A DNA stretch of 64,000 nt from Methylomonas sp. 11b (GTDB lineage Bacteria; Pseudomonadota; Gammaproteobacteria; Methylococcales; Methylomonadaceae), in the NCBI RefSeq assembly GCF_000515215.1, contig NZ_KI911557.1, forward strand, positions 124,001 through 188,000. Direction: 5' to 3'. Below, one piece after another: positions 26,201-34,533 of the stretch. Made by a program: the position numbers and the translations under genes. Numbering within the stretch: the stretch's first letter is position 1; every line of letters begins with the position of its first letter. A model generated the notes under the pieces. That model saw only the letters and a list, made by a program, of their open reading frames with translations. It had not been told where the DNA came from and made no database searches.

Positions 26201-27177
26201 TACCGTTGCCCTCCGTTCAATAATGAGGGACGCAAACTGACTGACGCCTCAGGCACTTGTCGGACAACGACATACAGCTCGGTGGCTTCCTGCGGCTTCA
26301 ACACCACGTTGGGCCAAACTGAAATGGCCAGCACGTCCTGTTGGGTGGTAGCGCAACTGCGTTCGTCGAACTCGAGCATGCCGCCGCCAGTATTTGTGGC
26401 TAGTCCCACCAGAATCAGCCTGTCCTGGCCTTCCAGAACTTGGCCGGTTTTGATCTGCACGCGGTCCTGCAGGCAGTGAATCTGTTCCTGCGGCTTCGGT
26501 TCGCGGAGTGAATAACCGGCTGGGGTCTTTTGCAAACCCAAATCCCGAAACAAGGTTTTCAGCTGGCTAATGTAGGCTTGTTCCTTTTGGCCAGAATTTC
26601 GATCACCGGCATCCGAGCGCTGCCATTGGTTTAGCAATTGGTAACTGTCCTTATCCAAATCGAGATGGATTTCCCTCGCCGGAATGCGTTTGGGGATCAA
26701 AGTCAGTGATAGCGCGATGTCCTGGTTGTCGCCAGGGGTAATGTATAACGTCACCGGTGTTTCGTCGGCGGTGGCGACATAGACGATTTTGCCTTTGGTG
26801 CTAGTAGTCGCCTGGCTGGTGGTCGTGACCACTGGATGTTCGAACGGCGTGACCAGCCGATTCAAATGGCCGACGGCAATCGGCATCAGTTCGTTGATGC
26901 CGGGTTTAACAGCAATGTGCTGTGGACCGATGGAAGTGGCTGAAACTGAGTTTGACGCTGCCGCTTGTTGTTTGGCGGCTTTCAATATGCTGGCATCGAC
27001 CGGTGGTAACTCGATGCCTAAGTCTGGCTGCGACGAGGCAACCGGCTGTGATGGCGATGAGGATGACTCTTCGGCCACGGTAGTGACCGGTGGTAACACC
27101 GTCACCGGTAACTCATCGTTGGCCCACGCCGGACCGGCAATGGTGAGTAACAGCCAAGAACACAGTACTGGTTTCAT
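26200..27177 (-). CDS. traK: Core-complex secretin-like protein TraK (VirB9-like)
   Basis: A 325-residue secreted protein (signal peptide ending GPAWA-NDE). A Ser/Thr/Pro-rich region is followed by the TraK core: LNRLVTPFEHPVVTTTSQA, KIVYVATADETPVTLYITPGD and IALSLTLIPKRIPAREIHLDL. It forms the outer-membrane ring with TraV and TraB. The N-terminal Pro-rich part (residues 20-75) is longer than in F TraK. It overlaps traE by four bases. Confidence 0.93.
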   Translation of the reverse strand: MKPVLCSWLLLTIAGPAWANDELPVTVLPPVTTVAEESSSSPSQPVASSQPDLGIELPPVDASILKAAKQQAAASNSVSATSIGPQHIAVKPGINELMPIAVGHLNRLVTPFEHPVVTTTSQATTSTKGKIVYVATADETPVTLYITPGDNQDIALSLTLIPKRIPAREIHLDLDKDSYQLLNQWQRSDAGDRNSGQKEQAYISQLKTLFRDLGLQKTPAGYSLREPKPQEQIHCLQDRVQIKTGQVLEGQDRLILVGLATNTGGGMLEFDERSCATTQQDVLAISVWPNVVLKPQEATELYVVVRQVPEASVSLRPSLLNGGQR

Positions 27178-27785
27178 GGTTTAGCCTCTTGGGGTTGGCC
27201 TTGGGTGGCTTTCAAACGGGCCAGGGTTCTGGGGGAATCTGGATACACGTCGATGTATTCCAGCCGGGGCCGATAATTTTTGATGTCGATGATGAATTCG
27301 TAGGTACGGAGCTTAACGTCCGGTTTGGAACTGGGGCCCTGGCTTTTCAGTTCGCCGCTGACAAAAACCTTGTTGGTCTCGGCTTCGTAATCAACGTGAC
27401 GCGGGGTGAAACTGATCGCGACCCGATCCATTTTGATGGCCTTGATTTGATCACTCATGGCATCCAGGACACTGCGGTAAATATCCGGCGCCAATAACGG
27501 CTCGACCGCGGTTTTCAGAAAGTCGGCATTGGCCGGGGTGGTATTACCGAGCAATTCAGCCAGGAACAAGCCCCAGGACTCTTTGAACTCACTGGACGCC
27601 TGACTGCGGGTGACTTCGACCTCCTGCGTCAAGCTCGGTGGCACCAGAATGATGCTGCGTTCGGTGCGCCAGGCGGCTAGCGAAGTAATCACGCAAATCA
27701 CCAGCAAGGCAATAATGATGACGCGGCTAAACCGATTCTCGGTCTCGTGCCCATCCCAGGTTTGCAGAAAATCCGACCATCTCAT
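27174..27785 (-). CDS. traE: Conjugal transfer protein TraE (VirB5/8-like)
   Basis: A 203-residue protein with one membrane helix near the N-terminus (VIIIALLVICVITSLAAW) followed by a periplasmic domain. TraE marks are RSIILVPPSLTQEVEVTRSQAS and the later ETNKVFVSGELKSQGPSS. It belongs to the inner-membrane pilus-assembly set. Four-base overlaps with traL upstream and traK downstream show tight operon structure. Confidence 0.94.
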   Translation of the reverse strand: MRWSDFLQTWDGHETENRFSRVIIIALLVICVITSLAAWRTERSIILVPPSLTQEVEVTRSQASSEFKESWGLFLAELLGNTTPANADFLKTAVEPLLAPDIYRSVLDAMSDQIKAIKMDRVAISFTPRHVDYEAETNKVFVSGELKSQGPSSKPDVKLRTYEFIIDIKNYRPRLEYIDVYPDSPRTLARLKATQGQPQEAKP

Positions 27786-28063
27786 GGCAGGAACCGGCGG
27801 ATGTAAGGATTGGGGATGGTCTTAGCGCGACTGGGCAACAAACCCAACCAATACAGCGCATGCAATGTGTAGCCGTCAGGCCGATTATCGCGGAAACGCC
27901 GGTAAAATTTGACTGCAATCAACCCGAGCGCTAAGCCAGGAATGAACTGATCGATCAACATGCCGGTCAGCATGCTCACCATGAAGGGTACGATCTCGTC
28001 CGCACTCCACAATAAAATGTGGATCGGATCGTCGATCGATTGGGGGATGGCAACGGGTTCCAT
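27782..28063 (-). CDS. traL: Conjugal transfer protein TraL, first gene of the pilus operon
   Basis: A 93-residue membrane protein with IPQSIDDPIHILLWSADEIVPF at the N-terminus and a hydrophobic hairpin (VSMLTGMLIDQFIPGLALGLI) followed by KFYRRFRDNRPDGYTLHALYWLG, characteristic of TraL. A strong GGAGG ribosome-binding site lies just upstream of the ATG. It is the first gene of the operon running to traN. A perfect palindrome at 28117-28152 lies 53 bases upstream of its start. Confidence 0.95.
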   Translation of the reverse strand: MEPVAIPQSIDDPIHILLWSADEIVPFMVSMLTGMLIDQFIPGLALGLIAVKFYRRFRDNRPDGYTLHALYWLGLLPSRAKTIPNPYIRRFLP

Positions 28064-28116
28064 AATGACCTCCGGTTGGGATGGTCATTATTGTGAGGAG
28101 GATTAAGGGCGAGTTG

Positions 28117-28152
28117 CGTACAATAAAAGTCAAATACGACTTTTATTGTACG
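28117..28152. promoter_or_regulatory. Palindromic operator upstream of the pilus operon
   Basis: Perfect 15-bp inverted repeat (CGTACAATAAAAGTC, spacer AAATAC, then the reverse complement). It lies 53 bases before traL. The same palindrome with symmetric substitutions occurs at 63178-63219. No T-tract follows on the minus strand, so it is not a terminator for the upstream gene. Confidence 0.75.
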
Positions 28153-28264
28153 AGTGAAGATTTTTTTTAAAAAAACGGGGCGAAAGCAATCTAAGTCACT
28201 GGGTAATATGCCTTTAACTGCAAATCACCATGATTGCTTTTAGATATCACAGAAGGTGTTATGT

Positions 28265-28573
28265 CTAATCATCCGTGATGGGAATCGCGGTTCTCGACTG
28301 TTCAACACGCTCACGTAAATCCAGTCCTGGTTTGAAGTGAGTGGAATGCCGAATGGGCAAACTCACTTGTTCGCCTGTCTTAGGGTTACGCCCTATCCGC
28401 GCGGCTCGCTGAATAAACGAGAACCCACCAAATCCACGAATCTCAATGCGTTCACCTTGGGCCAAATGGTGGGTCATCGCATCGATGGTGATGTTAATGG
28501 CCATTTCAACGTCACGTTGCAGTAGATGAGGCAATCTAAGGCTGATGTTTTCGATGAGTTGGGATTTCGTCAT
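28265..28573 (-). CDS. IHF-beta/HU-family DNA-bending protein
   Basis: A 102-residue protein starting MTKSQLIENISLRLPHLLQR, as in IHF beta subunits. Its core is GERIEIRGFGGFSF and the arm reads RNPKTGEQVSLPIRHSTHFKPG. It is longer at the C-terminus than chromosomal IHF beta. IHF-like proteins bend DNA at oriT, promoters and replication origins, so a plasmid copy upstream of the transfer operon fits a role in transfer or replication control. It is the last gene of a minus-strand cluster (28265-31306). Confidence 0.92.
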   Translation of the reverse strand: MTKSQLIENISLRLPHLLQRDVEMAINITIDAMTHHLAQGERIEIRGFGGFSFIQRAARIGRNPKTGEQVSLPIRHSTHFKPGLDLRERVEQSRTAIPITDD

Positions 28574-28623
28574 TCTCTTACCGGGTCGGGGTTATAAATG
28601 AGTCGTTGTGTCCATGAATGTCG

Positions 28624-29178
28624 CTAGCCATGGCTTGCGGGTAGTGTCTTGCCACCTTGTTCAATAATCACGGCTTGTTTAAGTAAATCGCTTGCCGCGG
28701 GGTATGTTTCGTAAAGACTGCCAATGGCACGATAATACGCCATGGTATCAAACGGCTCTGAGGCTTGTGTTCGAATCAATTCGGCCAATCTTGACCTGAA
28801 ATCCGGTGAAACCGTCACTATGCGTAGACCTTTGACAATTTTGGTGTCGGGATCCACCAATACCAGATTAATGGGCAAATAAGCACCACCCTCATCAATC
28901 GTCTCATCACCGGCTAGATGAATGGTAAACGCCAAATCTGACCAATCCAGAAAACCCTCGATTTTGAATAAAAACAAAATGAGTTCGGCTTTTGCGAATA
29001 ACGCAAACGAAGAATTCCCATTCAGAAAGGCTTGGATTTCTCGAGAGGACGCCGAAAAATTAAACGTCAGCAAAGGCGTGCCATTCGCTAGGATTATGCT
29101 CATGCCTTCCGCGGGCATGTCATGATCAAAGCGTTCACCCACGCATAATTTCAAATATCCCATTTCGTTTATGTTCAT
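28624..29178 (-). CDS. Hypothetical protein (184 aa)
   Basis: I do not recognise this protein. It is acidic, has no signal peptide or membrane segment, and reads as an alternating beta/alpha domain (MSIILANGTPLLTFNFSASS, then INLVLVDPDTKIVKGLRIVTVSPDF) with a helical C-terminus (TMAYYRAIGSLYETYPAASDLLKQAV). It sits 50 bases upstream of the IHF-like gene on the same strand, within a block of small plasmid genes between the HTH regulator and the transfer operon. Coding is likely from its length and codon regularity. Confidence 0.7.
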   Translation of the reverse strand: MNINEMGYLKLCVGERFDHDMPAEGMSIILANGTPLLTFNFSASSREIQAFLNGNSSFALFAKAELILFLFKIEGFLDWSDLAFTIHLAGDETIDEGGAYLPINLVLVDPDTKIVKGLRIVTVSPDFRSRLAELIRTQASEPFDTMAYYRAIGSLYETYPAASDLLKQAVIIEQGGKTLPASHG

Positions 29179-29199
29179 GAGGCAGAGAGAGGCATGAGT

Positions 29200-29433
29200 C
29201 TAGTAATAAGGGAGAGGTAATGGCTCACCTAATAGCCGCACGTTTTCATCAATATCAACGGCAACACAACGATTCGCTTGGATCGCCTCGGCTAAAGTGT
29301 ATTCGTCCTGGCACAAGTAAACATTCTGTTCACAGGCTGAACAATAGCGAACGTCCTGATTGTCTGTTTGAGTCAACTCGGCCCATTTTTTATCGCATTG
29401 TTTGCCAAAAATGCAGTTTCTGATTACGCCCAC
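29200..29433 (-). CDS. Small cysteine-rich protein, possible zinc ribbon (77 aa)
   Basis: Contains CIFGKQCDKKWAELTQTD, then VRYCSACEQNVYLC, so the cysteines are spaced C-x5-C, a longer gap, then C-x2-C-x5-C. Four of these could bind one zinc. The tail is AVDIDENVRLLGEPLPLPYY. Proteins with this KKW-L-T---VR-C--C---VY-C pattern occur as small uncharacterised proteins in many proteobacteria. It lies 21 bases upstream of the 184-residue gene. No function can be stated. Confidence 0.65.
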   Translation of the reverse strand: MGVIRNCIFGKQCDKKWAELTQTDNQDVRYCSACEQNVYLCQDEYTLAEAIQANRCVAVDIDENVRLLGEPLPLPYY

Positions 29434-29482
29434 TTCGAATTCCTTGAAGCAAAAAATTGGTATGTCGGTTTATTCAGCCAGT

Positions 29483-29701
29483 TCAGGTTTTTAGCTTGAC
29501 TGAAAAATCCGCAATCCCCAGTTTGAATAATTGTTTGGCTGCCGCGTCCAAGGTTTTAAATTCCTTGGTTTCACGTTTGGTCGTTTCCAATGGTTGTCCG
29601 TTGATGACCACCATGTAACCTTGTGCCATCACGGCATAATGAACTTGGACTTGCTTCACCGCATTGGCATCAAGCAAAACCTTCACCTCGCGCTCAATCA
29701 T
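29483..29701 (-). CDS. Hypothetical small protein coupled to the HTH regulator (72 aa)
   Basis: Starts MIEREVKVLLDANAVKQVQV at 29701, with GGGAGG just upstream and a four-base overlap with the HTH gene. A longer frame to 29749 reads into the HTH gene. The protein is a short beta-rich domain (YAVMAQGYMVVINGQPLETT) with a helix (KTLDAAAKQLFKLGI). Its tight coupling to the regulator suggests a partner or co-regulator. I do not recognise the family. Confidence 0.7.
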   Translation of the reverse strand: MIEREVKVLLDANAVKQVQVHYAVMAQGYMVVINGQPLETTKRETKEFKTLDAAAKQLFKLGIADFSVKLKT

Positions 29702-29967
29702 ACGCCTCCCTTGATTTTCGGTTCGCTGGGCTGAATGGGCTGTTCCCACGATTCAAATAGATCTTGTTGGTCGACCAATACCAGTAGATCCCCCGGCTTT
29801 ACCTGCAAATAGCGACACAATTTGGCAAGGACCTCGCGATCAAAGCTTTTTACCTGATCGTAGTAATAGCGATCTACCGTCGCCCGCGCGATGCCTGTTG
29901 CGTGACAAACATCGGCGACTTTAAGGCGTTTGGATCCAAGGATCGTTGACAGTCGACAGGTGATCAT
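29698..29967 (-). CDS. XRE/Cro-type helix-turn-helix regulator (89 aa)
   Basis: An 89-residue protein with a Cro/CI-like helix-turn-helix: RLSTILGSKRLKVADVCHAT, then GIARATVDRYYYDQVKSFDREVLAKLC and the dimer-contact segment RYLQVKPGDLLVLV. The short acidic tail has no other domain. As the only obvious repressor-sized HTH protein in the window, it is a candidate to bind the shared palindromes at 28117 and 63178, though this is inference. It starts the cluster that runs to the IHF-like gene. Confidence 0.9.
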   Translation of the reverse strand: MITCRLSTILGSKRLKVADVCHATGIARATVDRYYYDQVKSFDREVLAKLCRYLQVKPGDLLVLVDQQDLFESWEQPIQPSEPKIKGGV

Positions 29968-30112
29968 ATGCCATATTGAGTGAATAATTAATCGATCTCG
30001 ATGAATTTTTATAATGATAAAGCGAAGGAAAACTTATGGCAAGGGTTGCTTATCAATGGCAATTCACTGAGTGCTCATGACTAGTAGCCTAGCTGGTCAC
30101 TCTATGCCAGGA

Positions 30113-30994
30113 TTAACTTTTGTTACAGCCGTATGGAATTAACCAGCTGGTGGCTGGCTTGTCATGTTTTGCATAATCCGCAACTGGAAATTGGTCCCCA
30201 GTAAGTTTTTCCAGTTCGTCAATCGATACCAGAAAGTAATCCAGATTGCGTTTCGTGGCCTCAGTGGAATTCGGCACTACCCAGGCAATTGCCCGTTCAT
30301 CGGCGCCAGTGCCCCGTACGATCACTTTGTAAAAGTAGTCGGGGGTGCGTACGCCATGACTGGAAGCAAAAATATCGTTGCTGGTATCCTGACCCCAGAT
30401 TATGCCGCCTAGGACTAAGAGATCATCAATATCTCGGTAACACTCGATGATTTCCTCCGTAAGCAACCAGGCACCTCGATTCATCTGCGAGGTTTGAGGC
30501 AAGATGTTCGCCATATAGTTCGATTGATGGATCGCATTGACCGAGTCATCAAGATGATTTGCGGGCACTTGGTGACCACGGTCATAGCCATTGCCGTAGG
30601 CCTGGCTACTGAACTGTTGGCACGCTGCTGGTGCACCTGGCCCCAACTCGAAATGATCGTAGCGCTTTACATTGCCATTGTCTCGCTGGGCGGTATAGCG
30701 AAATCGGATAGCGGCTCGTTCTTTGCAATCAATCCAAAGGGTGAATCCTTCGTAATCAAGCTTAAAAAGCTCTTTCGACTCCATACTGGCTTGCACTTGA
30801 GCAAGAGGCTGCGCTGTTTGACTGGGTGGCACGACCGGTTCCAATTTTGCCTTGATGCGATCTTGATGGCAGTGGTATTCACTCGTCTTTCGATGGGTAT
30901 GGCAACCTTCGGTATTAACCTTACCGGGGTGAGCATGCGCACCGCTCCAGCATAGAACGATAAAAAATCCAAAGGTAAGGCGTAACGCAGGCAA
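30113..30994 (-). CDS. Secreted DNA/RNA non-specific endonuclease with N-terminal YHYH-like motif
   Basis: A 293-residue secreted protein (signal peptide ending GAHA). Residues 31-43 carry CHTHRKTSEYHCH, a YHYH-type metal-binding motif. The rest is a Serratia/NUC1-type ββα-metal nuclease with the catalytic box Asp138-Arg-Gly-His141 in GYDRGHQVP and the metal-ligand Asn region NILPQTSQMNRGAW. Such enzymes degrade extracellular or periplasmic nucleic acid. On a conjugative plasmid it could degrade DNA outside the cytoplasm (nutrient use, biofilm release, exclusion of naked DNA). It reads on the same strand as the transfer operon. Confidence 0.88.
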   Translation of the reverse strand: MPALRLTFGFFIVLCWSGAHAHPGKVNTEGCHTHRKTSEYHCHQDRIKAKLEPVVPPSQTAQPLAQVQASMESKELFKLDYEGFTLWIDCKERAAIRFRYTAQRDNGNVKRYDHFELGPGAPAACQQFSSQAYGNGYDRGHQVPANHLDDSVNAIHQSNYMANILPQTSQMNRGAWLLTEEIIECYRDIDDLLVLGGIIWGQDTSNDIFASSHGVRTPDYFYKVIVRGTGADERAIAWVVPNSTEATKRNLDYFLVSIDELEKLTGDQFPVADYAKHDKPATSWLIPYGCNKS

Positions 30995-31018
30995 TCTGTT
31001 GATCCGTAAAGTGGTTGT

Positions 31019-31306
31019 TTACTGTAGCCGTTGCCACAGAGCATGAATGATGAAAAGTGCAGCGTCATCAGGATGGGACGTGGCACATTCAAGTAGTAAC
31101 GGATTATCCGGATTATGGAGGTCGTAGGCATTTCGAATCGCCAGTCCAAGCCCGAAATGCAGGTCTATCAGGTTGTTCGGTTCCATTGCCGCTATTGTCA
31201 GCTGGTCCTTCTTTTCCAGAACCAGTAACAACCGAGCGACAGCTTCCGCCACAGTAACTGGTGGATGTAAAACGTCACGGTGTATTGATGACCAATTATT
31301 GCCCAA
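31019..31306 (-). CDS. Hypothetical DUF6794-like protein (95 aa)
   Basis: A 95-residue protein reading HPPVTVAEAVARLLLVLEKK, then ALFIIHALWQRLQ at the end. The pattern TVAEAV-RL---L----------------LHFGLGLAIRN resembles small proteins grouped as DUF6794; I am not certain of that name. It precedes the secreted nuclease gene by 24 bases on the same strand. Function unknown. Confidence 0.65.
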   Translation of the reverse strand: MGNNWSSIHRDVLHPPVTVAEAVARLLLVLEKKDQLTIAAMEPNNLIDLHFGLGLAIRNAYDLHNPDNPLLLECATSHPDDAALFIIHALWQRLQ

Positions 31307-31471
31307 TTTGATAAGCCTTTAAGTAGAACAGCGGGTTAGATGAACTAACCCTATATTTTAAACAATGTTATCCACAGAATTTGGGGATAACGATTCAGCG
31401 GCAGTAAGATTAAGGCTATTGCGCTGCAGTGTTTTAATCTGCTTTGAACAAACCAAGGACTTCTGAACCCC

Positions 31472-32074
31472 ATGTCATCATCGATTAGTTCTAATTTTTA
31501 TGCTTACCTTTCGCGCTTAAGATGGATTAAACGCTGGGGACTAAAACGCAACGCCCATGAAGAAAATGTCATGGAGCACAGCTGGGAAGTGGCTGTCATT
31601 GCCCATACCTTGGCGCTCATCAAAAATCGCTATTTTGAAGGTCAAGTCGATGCCAATGCCGTGGCAACCGCAGCCCTTTACCATGACATCACTGAAGTCA
31701 TTACCGGTGATATGCCCACACCCATCAAATACCATTCATCAGCAATTCTCGGTGCCTACAAGCAAATCGAGCAGCAAGCGGAACAAGAGTTATTGAATCT
31801 TCTGCCTGAAGCATTACAACCCGATTTCCGGGTTTTGATCGATCACCAGCAAATGTCTGAAGCCCATCAGAAAATCATCAAAGCAGCTGACAAGATATCC
31901 GCCTACCTGAAATGCCAGGCCGAATTGAAAGCCGGCAATGCTGAATTTGAAATAGCTGCCGAACAACTCGAACGGGATATTGAAGCAATGGATCAGCCTG
32001 AGGTCAGATTTTTTATGCTGTCCTTCGCGCCCAACTGCGGACTGACGCTCGATGACTTGATGAAAAAACGCTAG
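31472..32074 (+). CDS. yfbR: HD-domain 5'-deoxynucleotidase YfbR
   Basis: A 200-residue HD hydrolase that matches YfbR over its whole length: [19 protein letters not shown], metal-ligand His36 in [14 protein letters not shown], and His71-Asp72 in [19 protein letters not shown]. YfbR removes phosphate from deoxynucleoside 5'-monophosphates. It is followed after 16 bases by recD2 on the same strand, so the two may be co-transcribed. A nucleotide-pool enzyme next to a helicase would suit plasmid DNA metabolism, but both could be chromosome-derived passengers. Confidence 0.93.
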   Translation: MSSSISSNFYAYLSRLRWIKRWGLKRNAHEENVMEHSWEVAVIAHTLALIKNRYFEGQVDANAVATAALYHDITEVITGDMPTPIKYHSSAILGAYKQIEQQAEQELLNLLPEALQPDFRVLIDHQQMSEAHQKIIKAADKISAYLKCQAELKAGNAEFEIAAEQLERDIEAMDQPEVRFFMLSFAPNCGLTLDDLMKKR

Positions 32075-32090
32075 AGATAGCTTATTGAGT

Positions 32091-34289
32091 ATGGATTTCC
32101 AACCCAGCCCGTCACATTCTGCCGACAACCCAGTTGAAATACTGCACGGCTCTATCGAACGCGTGACGTTTCATAGCGAGGCCTCGGGATTTTGCGTGTT
32201 GCGGGTCAAGGTCAAAGGTTATCGGGAATTGATTACGGTGATCGGCTCGGCCGCCAGTGTCACAGCGGGTGAATACATCGAATGCCTGGGTTGCTGGGTT
32301 AATGATCGCCAACATGGCCAACAATTCAAAACCATCTCGTTAAAAATCGTGCCCCCGACCACGTTGGACGGTATCGAAAAATACCTGGGTTCAGGGATGG
32401 TCAAAGGTATCGGTCCCCATTTTGCCAAGAAACTGGTCAAAGCCTTCGGTGAGCTGGTGTTCGATGTGATTGAGCAAACACCCGAGCGTCTGTTGGAATT
32501 ACCAGGAATTGGTAAGAAACGCCAGGAGCGTGTGACCAGTGCCTGGGCTGAACAGAAAGTGATTCGGGAGATCATGGTTTTTCTGCAATCCCATGGCGTC
32601 GGTACCTCGCGTTCGGTGCGCATTTACAAAACCTACGGTGATCAGGCCATCGAGAAAGTGCGCGAAAATCCCTATCGCCTGGCACTGGATATTCACGGCA
32701 TCGGCTTTAAGACGGCTGACACGCTGGCCCAGAAGCTAGGCATCGGCCCGCAATCCCTGCTGCGAGCGCAAGCGGGTGTCCGGCATGTCTTGCAGGAATG
32801 GTCCGGCGAAGGCCACTGCGCTGCGATTCGCAGCAATCTGTGCGAAATGGCGGCGAAGCTACTGGAAATTCCATTGCCGATTATCGATCAAGCGATCGCG
32901 GCAGAATTAACCGAAGGCAATTTGATCGCCGAAATCGACGGCAGCGACGAATTCATTTTTCTGACGCCTTTACACCGTGCTGAAATAGGTTGTGCCGTCC
33001 ATCTGAACCGATTAAATCAAGGTGATGCGACATGGGGTGTGATTGACGCGGATAAAGCCATTCCTTGGGTTGAAGGGCAAACTGGCATGACCTTGTCGCA
33101 GTCGCAAGCTGCAGCAGTTCGGCTGGTACTCCAGCATAAAGTCTCGGTGATCACTGGCGGCCCCGGTGTCGGTAAAACCACGCTGGTCAACAGTCTGCTC
33201 AAGATTCTCAAAGCGAAACGGGTGCGAATCGGTTTGTGCGCCCCGACGGGTCGAGCGGCAAAACGTTTAACTGAATCGACTGGCATGGAAGCGAAAACCG
33301 TTCATCGTCTACTGGAGTTCGATCCGACTCAGTTTGCCTTCAAGCATAACGACGAAAACCCGCTAGACCTCGATTGCTTGGTGATCGATGAGTCGTCGAT
33401 GATGGACGTGGTGTTGATGAATCAGTTGCTAAAAGCCATACCGACGGAGGCTGCGGTTTTAATTGTTGGTGATGTTGATCAATTACCCTCCGTCGGCCCC
33501 GGATCGGTGCTGGCCGACATCATCGATTCCGGTCAAATTGCCACCGTGCGTCTGACAGAGATATTCCGCCAAGCCAGTACCTCAAAAATCATCACGAATG
33601 CGCACCGGATTAACCACGGGCAAATACCTGTGGTGGATAAAACTGAAAGCCTCAGCGACTTTTATTGCCTCTACGCCGAAACACCTGAGGAGATTTTCGC
33701 AAAATTGATGCACGTCGTCCTCGAACGGATTCCGCAGCGTTTTAAATTTCATCCGGTCAACGACGTGCAGATTCTGACGCCTATGAATCGCGGTGGCCTG
33801 GGAGCGCGGTCGTTGAACGTCGAATTGCAAGCGCGGTTAAACGGACACAGCGAACCCAAGATTACCCGTTTCGGCAATACCTATGCGCCGGGTGATAAGG
33901 TGATTCAGCGGATCAACAACTACGACAAGGAAGTCTTCAACGGCGACATTGGAGTGATCAAAGCCATCGATCTTGAAGAAAGCCAGGTCAAGATCTTATT
34001 CGACGATCGGGAGGTCGACTACGAATTCAGCGATTTGGACGAAATTACGCTGGCATATGCAACCAGCGTGCACAAATCGCAAGGCTCGGAATATCCGGTG
34101 GTGGTGATTCCAATGGCCATGCAGCATTTTATGCTGCTGGAACGCAATCTGCTGTATACCGGCGTCACGCGTGGCAAACAATTAGTCGTCGTGATTGCCC
34201 AGCCCAAAGCGCTGGCGATGGCTGTGAAAAATCAAAAATCACAGCGCAGAATTACTCATCTGGCGGCTAGACTGAATAAAAATCCATGA
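32091..34289 (+). CDS. recD2: RecD2-type superfamily 1B DNA helicase
   Basis: A 732-residue helicase; the ATG at 32091 is preferred over a TTG at 32085. It has the RecD2 N-terminal domain, helix-hairpin-helix motifs ([14 protein letters not shown] and [12 protein letters not shown]), Walker [14 protein letters not shown], motif Ia [12 protein letters not shown], Walker [11 protein letters not shown], motif [16 protein letters not shown] and C-terminal motifs [17 protein letters not shown] and [14 protein letters not shown]. RecD2 works without RecBC as a 5'-3' helicase in recombination and repair. Length and motifs are complete. Confidence 0.95.
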   Translation: MDFQPSPSHSADNPVEILHGSIERVTFHSEASGFCVLRVKVKGYRELITVIGSAASVTAGEYIECLGCWVNDRQHGQQFKTISLKIVPPTTLDGIEKYLGSGMVKGIGPHFAKKLVKAFGELVFDVIEQTPERLLELPGIGKKRQERVTSAWAEQKVIREIMVFLQSHGVGTSRSVRIYKTYGDQAIEKVRENPYRLALDIHGIGFKTADTLAQKLGIGPQSLLRAQAGVRHVLQEWSGEGHCAAIRSNLCEMAAKLLEIPLPIIDQAIAAELTEGNLIAEIDGSDEFIFLTPLHRAEIGCAVHLNRLNQGDATWGVIDADKAIPWVEGQTGMTLSQSQAAAVRLVLQHKVSVITGGPGVGKTTLVNSLLKILKAKRVRIGLCAPTGRAAKRLTESTGMEAKTVHRLLEFDPTQFAFKHNDENPLDLDCLVIDESSMMDVVLMNQLLKAIPTEAAVLIVGDVDQLPSVGPGSVLADIIDSGQIATVRLTEIFRQASTSKIITNAHRINHGQIPVVDKTESLSDFYCLYAETPEEIFAKLMHVVLERIPQRFKFHPVNDVQILTPMNRGGLGARSLNVELQARLNGHSEPKITRFGNTYAPGDKVIQRINNYDKEVFNGDIGVIKAIDLEESQVKILFDDREVDYEFSDLDEITLAYATSVHKSQGSEYPVVVIPMAMQHFMLLERNLLYTGVTRGKQLVVVIAQPKALAMAVKNQKSQRRITHLAARLNKNP

Positions 34290-34533
34290 CGTCTATTAGC
34301 TAAAACTGTCTTGAATGAAGTCAATTACAGGGCTGTCGGCCATACTTTCCAACTTCAAGAGTTCATGTATTCGTTGAATCAGCTGAATGTCAGGTATTAG
34401 GCGAGCAAACTTACATTTTCACAGAATAACAACGGCCAAAACCAGTCACTAACAACTCTTTAAACTCCCTTCTTTGGAGGTCCGCACGTCACCCGTTTTC
34501 TGACACTGAAAATCCTGTAACTTCCTTTAATTT

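Noticed and set aside
28117..28152. Palindrome as a rho-independent terminator of the IHF-like gene
   Set aside because: In the direction of that gene (minus strand) no run of T follows the hairpin. The nearly identical copy lies between divergent genes, so an operator fits better.
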